A DNA stretch of 64,000 nt from Candidatus Methylomicrobium oryzae. GTDB taxonomy: Bacteria; Pseudomonadota; Gammaproteobacteria; Methylococcales; Methylomonadaceae. Made by a program: the position numbers and the translations under genes. Below the pieces are notes generated by a model, which saw only the letters and a program-made list of their open reading frames with translations, was not told where the DNA came from and searched no databases. Shown here one piece after another: positions 46,496-53,708 of the stretch (position 1 is its first letter; each line of letters begins with the position of its first letter). Location of the stretch: NCBI RefSeq assembly GCF_016745425.1, contig NZ_JAERVK010000005.1, forward strand, positions 186,001-250,000, given 5' to 3'.

Positions 46496-46684
46496 ATGTC
46501 TCAATCCCGTATTCCTATCAGCCAAGCAATGGCTGATGACACGATAACCTGGTATCTCAATGATTACCGCTGCCCGGATTGCCTGCTCGATTGTCAGGAT
46601 GAATGGGCCTGCGCTTGTCATGATCGCTGCCCGGTTTGTCACAAAGAAATCGTCCCGCTGCATAGCGAAGACATAGCACTTTAA
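46496..46684 (+). CDS. Small Cys-rich zinc-ribbon-like protein
   Basis: A 62-residue protein starting MSQSRIPISQAM, supported by GGAG nine bases upstream and a leader hairpin. The second half has CPDCLLDCQDEWACACHDRC and then PVCHKE, giving paired CxxC-type knuckles for one or two zinc ions. Probably binds nucleic acid or protein. No family recognised. An upstream ATG in frame (46412) would extend it through the leader hairpin and is unlikely. Confidence 0.65.
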   Translation: MSQSRIPISQAMADDTITWYLNDYRCPDCLLDCQDEWACACHDRCPVCHKEIVPLHSEDIAL

Positions 46685-46688
46685 CCTG

Positions 46689-46731
46689 GCGGGAACCTTC
46701 CTTCTATGGGAGGAGGTTTACCGTCGATCAT
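46689..46731 (+). promoter_or_regulatory. Nested leader hairpin L10
   Basis: CGGGAACC pairs with GGTTTACCG around CTTCC/GGGAGG. The ribosome binding site GGAG follows eleven bases later. Confidence 0.55.
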
Positions 46732-46745
46732 CGTGGAGAATAGCC

Positions 46746-47150
46746 ATGACGCAACACTTTGTCGTCTCATATGAAATCGATTATGTCCACCGTGTCTCGG
46801 TGGGTATTGAAGCGGAGAGTCCCGAAGCGGCCCAACAGATCGCCGAGCAGGCGTTCAATGAGGCCACGATCTGGGATGATACCGCGGCGATGCCGTTATT
46901 GGCCGACGATTACCAGGAGTCGGGTGATGAGAGGTTGGTTTGGGAATGCGTGGCCGTCGAACGATGGCCGTCTCCCGACACCTCGGTACAACAACTGAAA
47001 AAGGATCAAGCGGCGATGCAGGTCTGTCGAGGACTGGTCGAAGCCTATCAACAGGGCGAAGCCAACGGCGGCAGCATCAACTGGGAAGATTTGGATCAGT
47101 GGGTGCCTTTGGCAATGAAAGCCTTGGGTAAGAGCGCGTTGCAAACCTGA
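46746..47150 (+). CDS. Hypothetical backbone protein
   Basis: A 134-residue acidic protein starting MTQHFVVSYEIDYVHRVSVG, with an alpha-beta start (IEAESPEAAQQIAEQAFNEA) reminiscent of small DpnD/PcfM-like domains; this resemblance is weak. The C-terminus is helical. GGAG lies nine bases before the ATG. Element backbone gene by position. Confidence 0.62.
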   Translation: MTQHFVVSYEIDYVHRVSVGIEAESPEAAQQIAEQAFNEATIWDDTAAMPLLADDYQESGDERLVWECVAVERWPSPDTSVQQLKKDQAAMQVCRGLVEAYQQGEANGGSINWEDLDQWVPLAMKALGKSALQT

Positions 47151-47243
47151 GTCTTGCAGGCGATTGCTGGTTAAAACAGCGTTAATCATCACAACTCGAG
47201 TTAGCCCCGTCATTTGACGCGGGGTTCATTTTATCAACCCAGT

Positions 47244-47285
47244 CGGGAATGTCTCATTCCCGGCCGGGGATTCATGACGTTTCCG
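47244..47285 (+). promoter_or_regulatory. Nested leader hairpin L11
   Basis: CGGGAA pairs with TTTCCG, with TTCCCGGCCGGGGA inside and CAT/ATG flanking. GAGGA follows before the ATG. Confidence 0.62.
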
Positions 47286-47308
47286 TTTTTTATTTGAGGA
47301 CAGTCATC

Positions 47309-47809
47309 ATGAATCCAGAAATCTTTGAACATCGTTTCGGCAATGGCCATTGCGTTCGCTACCGCCGTTTGCCATCCGGCACCTGTTATCATGCCGAGAC
47401 ACCGGTACCGGTCATCGAGCTGTTGGAACAACTGCGGCAAAGCCGGCGCAAGATCAGGCTTTTTTACGGCGATCCGGCAACCGGTCAGTCCTGGCACGAG
47501 GAACACGACGTCATCGGTTGCATAGGCCGGTCGACGGGTTCCATCAAAGTCCCGTTACTGATCGAGCCCGGCGAAATCGGCGGCCCGGCATTGCTGGATC
47601 ATTGCATCATCCGCATCGATACCCCGCGCAAGGTGCTGTATCAGCATGCGGCGTTTCGGGTGGGCGAAGTTACCCTGGTTAAGGGCGCTCTGCAACGCTT
47701 GCCCTGGGAAGTATGGATCGACGATGTCGTGCATGCGCGGTTTCAGTCTAAAGCCGAAGCTCAACAGTATAGGGATTTCATACAAGGACATCGGTTTGCA
47801 CGGCGTTAG
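47309..47809 (+). CDS. Hypothetical backbone protein
   Basis: A 166-residue protein from the ATG at MNPEIFEHRFG after TTGAGGA. Contains CYHAETPVPVIELLEQL, RKIRLFYGDPATGQSWHEEH and GCIGRSTGSIKVPLLI, a mixed alpha-beta pattern. I do not recognise the family, though similar short genes sit at the end of the SXT-type ssb-cobT cluster (s072/s073 region). It is the last gene before cargo block 2. Confidence 0.65.
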   Translation: MNPEIFEHRFGNGHCVRYRRLPSGTCYHAETPVPVIELLEQLRQSRRKIRLFYGDPATGQSWHEEHDVIGCIGRSTGSIKVPLLIEPGEIGGPALLDHCIIRIDTPRKVLYQHAAFRVGEVTLVKGALQRLPWEVWIDDVVHARFQSKAEAQQYRDFIQGHRFARR

Positions 47810-47862
47810 CGCCGGCAAACCGGCATGACACTGGGTTTACTGAGTTTATTCATCCAGTCCTT

Positions 47863-47906
47863 GCGGGATATGCCATCCCGCCGGGATGGGTGATCAAGTA
47901 TCCTGC
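47863..47906 (+). promoter_or_regulatory. Orphan nested leader hairpin L12
   Basis: GCGGGATA pairs with TATCCTGC, with inner CCATCCCG/CGGGATGG. It is a full member of the leader family, but no plus-strand gene follows. Thirteen bases on, the 3' end of an opposite-strand SDR gene begins. The original downstream gene appears to have been replaced by cargo. Confidence 0.6.
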
Positions 47907-47918
47907 AAAAACTGCTGG

Positions 47919-48764
47919 CTAACGCCGGAGTTTACCGTTTGAGTAATTGGCGCATATCTCATAAAGGGCGTGCACCGCCTGCCTATCACGGCCGAAAGTA
48001 CAGTTGGACTCGCACCTGTGCTCGTAATAGCGCCCCGTAGATTGCTGGCCGACAGGATGGGTCGCCAGCCAGACGGGCGTCGCAGCCCCCTGGTCCGGCG
48101 TTTCGTGACCGCCGAACCCCAGATTATGGCTTAAAGTCGAATGGACGTCGCCGGGATGACAGGCATTGACGCTGATGCGGTAAGGCTCGAGCGTTTCAGC
48201 AAAGGCAACGCTTAGCATGCGGTCGGCCTGTTTGGACTGACGGTAGGCGTTGTCGTTATCGTAGCGTCGGCGGACAAATTCCAAATCGTTTAAATCCAGG
48301 CCGCCGGCCCAATAGCTGGCGACATTGACGACACGTGCGGGTGCAGATGCTTTTAAAATGGTCGTGAATGCATCGATTAACCAAAAATAACCCAGCACAT
48401 TGGTGGCAAACTGCATTTCGATGCCCTCGGGCGTCTCTTGACGGGTGTGCGGCGTGCAAGCCGCATTGTTGATCAACACATGCAGTGGCCCTGTCCAGCG
48501 CGCCACCAGTCCACGGATGTCATCCTGCCTGCTCAAGTCGGCAATCTCATAACGCACCCTGGAATTTCCGGTCGACTCGACGATCTCCTTGATTGCGTGT
48601 TTGGCTTTATCTTGATTGCGGCATACCAGCACCACCTCGGAATCCGGGGTTGCAGCCAGTTGCCGGGCAATGGCTTTACCAATCGCGCCGGTCGCGCCGG
48701 TGACCAGAAAGACCTTGGCATCGGTATTTCGGTTGTTTGAAGAAGGTGAGGGGAAAGCCATCAT
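47919..48764 (-). CDS. Short-chain dehydrogenase/reductase
   Basis: A 281-residue NAD(P)-dependent oxidoreductase. The Rossmann motif is TGATGAIGKA (residues 18-27), NNAA follows in LHVLINNAACTPH, and the catalytic pair reads SYWAG and YRQSK (YxxxK). The substrate is unknown; the sequence resembles the retinol/protochlorophyllide-reductase-like SDR branch. GAGG upstream supports the start. Its 3' end touches the orphan leader L12, marking the left border of cargo block 2. Divergent from the DsbA-like gene. Confidence 0.88.
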   Translation of the reverse strand: MMAFPSPSSNNRNTDAKVFLVTGATGAIGKAIARQLAATPDSEVVLVCRNQDKAKHAIKEIVESTGNSRVRYEIADLSRQDDIRGLVARWTGPLHVLINNAACTPHTRQETPEGIEMQFATNVLGYFWLIDAFTTILKASAPARVVNVASYWAGGLDLNDLEFVRRRYDNDNAYRQSKQADRMLSVAFAETLEPYRISVNACHPGDVHSTLSHNLGFGGHETPDQGAATPVWLATHPVGQQSTGRYYEHRCESNCTFGRDRQAVHALYEICANYSNGKLRR

Positions 48765-48980
48765 TTCAAAACCTCAGTGCATTTATTTGGAATTTACCAT
48801 GTTACTTTTGAAACAAGATACCGAAATGCCGGAACGGCAATGCGGAAAAATGCAGATGCCATCTATTGACCTTTAGGCGTTTATACTCGGAACTGATTGT
48901 CAGTCATCTCTCTATGATAAATTTCATAAGGCTCATTGGCGATAAAATTTTGATCACCTATCTTTCGCGCAGGTTCGGCT

Positions 48981-49598
48981 ATGTCTCTTACGTTTTACTA
49001 CTTCCATGATCCCATGTGCAGTTGGTGTTGGGCCTTCAGGCCGCGCTGGCAAGACATCGTGGCAGGTCTTCCAGATCATGTGCGCAGCCAGCGCGTTCTG
49101 GGAGGTCTTGCACCGGACACGGATCAAACGATGCCAACGGACATGCAGGCCAAGCTGAGGCGTATTTGGCAAAAAATCCAACAAACGGTTCCCGGGACGC
49201 CGTTCAATTTTGAATTTTGGGAGAAATGTGTGCCTCGGCGGTCAACTTATGCGGCCTGCCGTGCCGTCATCGCCGCCAGGCGGCAACATCCCGACTATGA
49301 AGAAAAGATGATTCTAGCGATCCAGCAGGCCTACTATTTGGAGGCCAGAAATCCTGCCGACAGCCATACGCTGATTGAACTGGCCAATGAAATCGGTTTG
49401 GATGGGGCGCTCTTTTCAGCGGATATCGAAAGTTCAGCCGTCCAGGAGGCGCTTTTAAAAGAGATTGACTTTACTCGCAGACTGGAAGTAAAGGGTTTTC
49501 CGACACTCTTATTGGAAAAAGAGGGTGTCTTTACCGCCATCCAATATGACTACAATGATGCCAAGACTGTACTTCATCAAATAAGACGCCTATGTTAG
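48981..49598 (+). CDS. DsbA-family thioredoxin-fold protein
   Basis: A 205-residue protein starting SLTFYYFHDPMCSWCW, where CSWC (residues 13-16) is the redox motif. The conserved cis-proline region is EVKGFPTLLLEKEG. The helical insert (YEEKMILAIQQAYYLEARNP) fits the FrnE/DsbA-like cytoplasmic group. No signal peptide is seen. It lies 216 bases from the divergent SDR gene, so both may answer the same stress. Substrate unknown. Confidence 0.87.
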   Translation: MSLTFYYFHDPMCSWCWAFRPRWQDIVAGLPDHVRSQRVLGGLAPDTDQTMPTDMQAKLRRIWQKIQQTVPGTPFNFEFWEKCVPRRSTYAACRAVIAARRQHPDYEEKMILAIQQAYYLEARNPADSHTLIELANEIGLDGALFSADIESSAVQEALLKEIDFTRRLEVKGFPTLLLEKEGVFTAIQYDYNDAKTVLHQIRRLC

Positions 49599-49737
49599 TC
49601 AATTGGGTGGTGCGCACCTGCGCAAGGCTTTCGGTATCCCATTGTTCGAGCGTGCCCCGATAACCGCACTCTCGTCAACACCGAAGAAGAGCTCAACTCT
49701 GTGCAAAATGCGATTAAGCGCCGACAACTATTCTGAC
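49599..49737 (+). pseudogene. Gene remnants
   Basis: Two short remnants are visible. At 49600-49660 a frame reads GGAHLRKAFGIPLFERA, like the N-terminal DNA-binding end of a LysR regulator. At about 49658-49737 another frame reads NTEEELNSVQNAIKRRQLF before a stop, like the end of a REP-associated transposase. Both are too short to be functional. Confidence 0.35.
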
Positions 49738-49871
49738 AGAGGGGGCTCCGAAGCGCATCGGCGTCGACTACGAAGATCGGACCGTGCGAGGGATCGATTG
49801 ATTAAAAGGAGATACACATTGTGTATCTACTATGTTAGGATTTATCTCTACAGATAATGAAAGAGGTTGCC

Positions 49872-50162
49872 ATGCCCCCAAAGCACCAAACACCCACGGA
49901 TACGCAAACCCAGGCAGTCAATTTACGGGTGCGCAGTGACATTCGTTCCTTGATTGACAGAGCCGCCAAGGCCCAGGGTAAGACGCGCTCTGACTTTATG
50001 ATTGATGCGGCGCGGCGTGCCGCCGAAGAATCCTTGCTCGATCAAACCCTCGTGCGCGTTGATCAAAAAACCTATGACCATTTTCTCGAGGTGCTGGATC
50101 AGCCGCCAAGCGGGGAAGGCTTTGAACGCCTGATGTCGGCGGCCAAACCTTGGCAGGAATAA
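49872..50162 (+). CDS. DUF1778 antitoxin (TacA-like)
   Basis: A 96-residue ribbon-helix-helix antitoxin: VNLRVRSDIRSLIDRAAKAQ, GKTRSDFMIDAARRAAEE and a C-terminal toxin-binding part ending in SAAKPWQE. The ATG at MPPKHQ is preferred, with AGAGG upstream; another ATG 15 bases earlier is possible. It overlaps the GNAT toxin start by 13 bases. TacA binds its promoter with the toxin and represses the operon. Confidence 0.9.
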   Translation: MPPKHQTPTDTQTQAVNLRVRSDIRSLIDRAAKAQGKTRSDFMIDAARRAAEESLLDQTLVRVDQKTYDHFLEVLDQPPSGEGFERLMSAAKPWQE

Positions 50163-50644
50163 GGCTATCCGCGCCGGTTCCGCTCTCGGCGGAACATCGG
50201 CTGGATGACTTTGCCTGCGGAGTCGATAGCCTGGACGACTGGCTTAAGCGGCGCGCTCGTTCTAATCAGGTAAGTAGCGCCTCACGCACCTATGTGGTCG
50301 CCGAAGGCACTCAGGTGGTCGGCTATTACTGCCTGGCCTCCGGGGCGTTGGCCTTGAATGATGTGCCGGCTTTAGTCCGTCGCAATATGCCCGATCCCGT
50401 GCCGGTCGTCGTACTCGGCCGTCTGGCCATCCATCAAGCCTGGCAAGGTCGAGGCGTGGGCGTCGCACTGTTGCAAGACGCGGTGCTGCGCGCGCTCCAC
50501 GCGAGTGAAATTCTCGGCATCCGTGGCCTTTTGGTGCACGCCCTCTCCGCTGAAGCCAAGGCTTTTTATGAACATCATGGCTTTGTGGCTTCGCCGACCC
50601 AGCCAATGACGTTGATCTTGTCATTGAAGCGAAAAGTCGCGTAA
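50150..50644 (+). CDS. GNAT toxin (TacT-like)
   Basis: A 164-residue acetyltransferase of the TacT type. It begins in LSAPVPLSAEHRLDDFACG, typical for these toxins, and the acetyl-CoA loop is QGRGVGVALL. AKAFYEHHGF is the second GNAT mark. TacT enzymes acetylate aminoacyl-tRNA and block translation. The track start is a TTG that overlaps the antitoxin gene by 13 bases, so translation is coupled. Appears intact. Confidence 0.9.
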   Translation: MAGIRLSAPVPLSAEHRLDDFACGVDSLDDWLKRRARSNQVSSASRTYVVAEGTQVVGYYCLASGALALNDVPALVRRNMPDPVPVVVLGRLAIHQAWQGRGVGVALLQDAVLRALHASEILGIRGLLVHALSAEAKAFYEHHGFVASPTQPMTLILSLKRKVA

Positions 50645-50659
50645 TACGACAACAGATGA

Positions 50660-50775
50660 CGCAGGAACACCGCAGGTAGGATTCTCAGACCATGACCTCC
50701 TCAATGCGTCTCCATCGGTTGCCCAGGAATTGGCTCCGCTTTTTAGCGATATCGCTGCCATTATCCAGCAATCCC
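50660..50775 (+). pseudogene. DUF1016 (YhcG-like) N-terminal remnant
   Basis: A frame reads SVAQELAPLFSDIAAIIQQS then RQQV, the start of DUF1016 nuclease-like proteins. It is cut at about 50775 where the convergent GNAT toxin gene begins. It appears to be truncated by arrival of the second toxin-antitoxin pair. Confidence 0.5.
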
Positions 50776-51291
50776 GACAGCAGGTACAAAAGAAAAAGCC
50801 TTTGCGAATTGTGCCAGAGGTGCGAACAGGGTGCGCTCTTGCGCATTCAAGTCCAAAAAGCCGTGGTGACGATAGAAAGCGATAGCGCCCTCGTTTTTGG
50901 CGTCCACAATGACGGCGTAGGCGGCAATATCCGCGCGGATGGAACGATAAATGGCATTGATGAGCAGGGTGCTTCCCAGCCCTTGCCCCTGAAACTTCAT
51001 ATCGATTGCAAGTCTTCCGATCCTAATCGTCGGTACAGAAGGATAACGGGGGAAGTTCTTTTTGAAACAATCCAGTAATTGCGTGACGGAAATTTGCGCG
51101 GCGGACAGCGTATAAAAACCGGCAATTTGATTGGACACATTGCAAACCGCGACATAGCAAGCGGTTATCCGGCGGCGAATATCCTGAGACACCTGCCGTT
51201 CAAAAAAATGGTCGAGCGGGGCACTCCCGCATGAAAAACCGGCTCGGTCATGCTGTCCGAGAGGTTCAATCGTAAATGGGGGCTCACTCAA
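50761..51291 (-). CDS. GNAT toxin of second TacAT-like pair
   Basis: A 176-residue acetyltransferase. It starts FTIEPLGQHDRAGFSCGSAP as in TacT-type toxins; the acetyl-CoA loop is FQGQGLGSTLL, and AIAFYRHHGF follows. Its first bases overlap the antitoxin end by eight. It is on the opposite strand to the first pair and different in sequence, so it is a separate acquisition rather than a duplicate. Predicted target: aminoacyl-tRNA. Confidence 0.88.
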   Translation of the reverse strand: MSEPPFTIEPLGQHDRAGFSCGSAPLDHFFERQVSQDIRRRITACYVAVCNVSNQIAGFYTLSAAQISVTQLLDCFKKNFPRYPSVPTIRIGRLAIDMKFQGQGLGSTLLINAIYRSIRADIAAYAVIVDAKNEGAIAFYRHHGFLDLNAQERTLFAPLAQFAKAFSFVPAVGIAG

Positions 51292-51574
51292 AAGATCCTA
51301 CCAGTTTCTTATGGGCTTCCATCGCTCGCTCCATTGCCGGTACTAAAGGTGCGGGGTTTATCAGCGCTTCGGCGAAACGGATTTGATTTTCCTGAGATAA
51401 ATGAATCATTTCGGTTTGTTCAATGGTTCGTATCGCGGCATCGCGGGCTGCCGATACGACAAAATCGGATACTGTCCGCCCCTGAAGTTCAGCGGCTCGC
51501 TTTATCAGGGCATGAATATCGGGCGTAATTCGTGCCTCCAGTCGAGCATTTTTGTTTGCAGTATCATTTTTCAT
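51284..51574 (-). CDS. DUF1778 antitoxin of second pair
   Basis: A 96-residue ribbon-helix-helix antitoxin: ARLEARITPDIHALIKRAAE, LQGRTVSDFVVSAARDAAI. The ATG at MKNDTANK has AGAGG eight bases upstream, preferred over a GTG three codons earlier that would overlap that box. First gene of the minus-strand pair; expected to repress its own promoter. Confidence 0.88.
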   Translation of the reverse strand: MKNDTANKNARLEARITPDIHALIKRAAELQGRTVSDFVVSAARDAAIRTIEQTEMIHLSQENQIRFAEALINPAPLVPAMERAMEAHKKLVGSFE

Positions 51575-51847
51575 AGGAATCACCTCTCATAAGCCTATAT
51601 TGCGGCAAATTGCCGTACATCGTCTATATTCTTAAAAACGGCCCTTTTGAGAGTTGGCAATGGGCAAAAACGACCCACAAGAGACATTCTGAATCTCGAC
51701 GGCACTGTGGCAGGTTTCAGAGTTGAGCAGTCGTACAGCGCAGTAGGGGCACATACTGAGAAAGTGGGATTAGCAAGTGCGACATGAAATGTCGTAAGTT
51801 CAACGCAGAATTGAATCCTATACAGGATTTCAATGGGAACTTTATGC
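51575..51847. other. Intergenic region with dispersed repeat
   Basis: No gene supported. Bases 51664-51689 carry GCAAAAACGACCCA and GACATTC, a motif found again near 59461. Confidence 0.4.
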
Positions 51848-52291
51848 ATGCCGACCGAACTGTGCCCCCTCAGATTCGGATCTCTCTTCGAGTCTGCCGA
51901 CCTGCGCGAGCGGCTGGTGAGAAGGAATTACACGGCTATCTGACTCGAAAACATCTTCGCGCCGCCCGAGGACTTCATGATAGAGTAGGAATACATCATC
52001 ATCGTCTTCCCTAAGGCGCAACCTGACCCCATGCTCTTCCTGACCTCGGAAAAAAACCTCAGCTACCGGGATGACCGCAAGTACAAGTCTCTCGGCGAAG
52101 ACGGAGGCTTACACTTTCTCTGCACGTTCAATGCCGAAGGTCACCATAACTTCGGGGCGTCCGATGCCTGGTGTGATTCGCTGCTTTTCCGGACCGAGGC
52201 CATCAATCGCATCGCCATGCGGACAGGTGAACGTTTGGACCTGAGGATACCGCCGCTTGGTGGGCGCCAGGAGTCGAATGAGCGTGGGTGA
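51848..52291 (+). pseudogene. Decayed gene with two in-frame stops
   Basis: One reading frame runs from the ATG at 51848 to 52291 but is broken by TGA at 51941 and TAG at 51986. Segments read FGSLFESADLRERLVRRNY, LENIFAPPEDFMIE and SYRDDRKYKSLGEDGGLHFL with TFNAEGHHNFGASDAWC. The composition and continuity across both stops suggest a former gene of about 147 codons. I do not recognise the family. Confidence 0.5.
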
Positions 52292-52391
52292 GGATGCAGT
52301 TTTTGACGCACCGCGCGCCCCATGGGCGACCAGCACAACACCCTATTCGCGCTAAAGCCTGAATTCAAATTCACTAACCCGGAGGATCATT

Positions 52392-53708
52392 ATGACCATT
52401 AGCCGAGGCGACGTTAGTGCCGTTACCGTCGGTAACCTGCTCGCCGAGAACCTGAGAATTCCTCACTACCAGCGTCCCTACAGCTGGGAGCCGGAGACTG
52501 CTCTGCAGCTGCTTGACGATATCCAGGAGGCCGACCGCGAACGGCGCGACGTCCCGTATGTCCTTGGTGCCGTAATTCTGCACAATACGGGCCCGAGCCT
52601 AGAGGTGGTCGATGGCCAGCAACGTCTGCTCACGTTACGCATGATTTTGCTTCTTACGGGGACAGCTGGTTGTCCCAAGCATAGTGATCAAGCTGATAAC
52701 CCGATCAATCGCGTGTGGAACGCTCTTCGTCGCCATGAGGCTTTGAGAAAGGAAAACTGTGAGGGACTGGCGGAGTTCATCCGAAACCAGTGCCAACTGG
52801 TCCGCGTCGTGACAGACGACGTTGACGAGGCCTTTCGAGTGTTCGACTCCCAGAACTACCGCGGAAAGCCCTTGGCGCCCCATGATCTTCTCAAGGCTTA
52901 CCATTTGCGCGAAATGCGCGACGAAACTGTTTCCATGAAAGCTGCGGTCGTTGAAACTTGGGAATCGGTCACTGACGCTGAATTGAATCGACTATTCTCG
53001 ACTTATCTCTACCGGATTGCGCGCTGGGCTCGCGGAGAGAGCGCCCCGCGATTCACGGTTCACGATATCGGCATGTTCAAGGGGATATCCCCCAAGAGCA
53101 GCCGATCACCGTGCGCTCGCTACCATATGGCGGCGCAGGTTGCGATCCCCGTTCTGGACGTGTGGAGAGGGTCCCCTTCGGGACTCGCGGATCGGGAGGC
53201 GGGGCGGATCCGCTTCCACCTGGATGCGCCGCTGCTGGCCGGAAAAACTTTCTTTGAAATGGCGGCGTTCATGTTGAAGGAGCTGAGGCTACTGGCCCGG
53301 GAGGCGTTCGACGGAGAGCGCGCAGAGTTTGCGCTGTATAACGTCGGCGCAGAAGAGGGCAGTAACGTTTTACATGAGCGCCCGTCCCGGAGCCGGTATC
53401 GGTTCGTCTCCGAGCTATATCTGGCCGCACTCCTGTATTACACGAACAAGTTTGGAGACGAGGATCTGCCTGCCGCGCGTGATCGGCTCTTTGCTTGGGC
53501 CTATTCAGCGCGGGTGGAGTTACTCCGCGTACAGTTCCGGTCGATCGACAATCGCGCGCGAGGCGATCAGTCGAACGCATCGGCGTTTGCATTGATGCGC
53601 ACAGCGGAGTCCGGCCGCGTCATTCGCCAACTGTCTACAGCTAGCGGGACTTATAACAGCGACCACGAGAAACAGCTCGTTGCGCTTTTAAAAAAGTTGG
53701 AGGCATGA
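52392..53708 (+). CDS. DUF262 protein, first of a pair
   Basis: A 438-residue protein with a DUF262 domain: LRIPHYQRPYSWEPETALQL and VVDGQQRLLTL (DGQQR is the ParB-like nucleotide site). The C-terminal part lacks the HNH nuclease (DUF1524) usually found in GmrS-GmrD fusions. The start has GGAGG eight bases upstream (CCGGAGGATCATTATG). It overlaps the second gene by four bases (ATGA). GmrSD-type proteins cut modified phage DNA; here the two-gene form would pair a nuclease-free subunit with a nuclease subunit. Confidence 0.85.
   Translation: MTISRGDVSAVTVGNLLAENLRIPHYQRPYSWEPETALQLLDDIQEADRERRDVPYVLGAVILHNTGPSLEVVDGQQRLLTLRMILLLTGTAGCPKHSDQADNPINRVWNALRRHEALRKENCEGLAEFIRNQCQLVRVVTDDVDEAFRVFDSQNYRGKPLAPHDLLKAYHLREMRDETVSMKAAVVETWESVTDAELNRLFSTYLYRIARWARGESAPRFTVHDIGMFKGISPKSSRSPCARYHMAAQVAIPVLDVWRGSPSGLADREAGRIRFHLDAPLLAGKTFFEMAAFMLKELRLLAREAFDGERAEFALYNVGAEEGSNVLHERPSRSRYRFVSELYLAALLYYTNKFGDEDLPAARDRLFAWAYSARVELLRVQFRSIDNRARGDQSNASAFALMRTAESGRVIRQLSTASGTYNSDHEKQLVALLKKLEA

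Noticed and set aside
50692-51078. Plus-strand open frame opposite the second GNAT toxin
   Set aside because: The minus strand has the GNAT acetyl-CoA motif and a coupled antitoxin; the plus frame has no domain.
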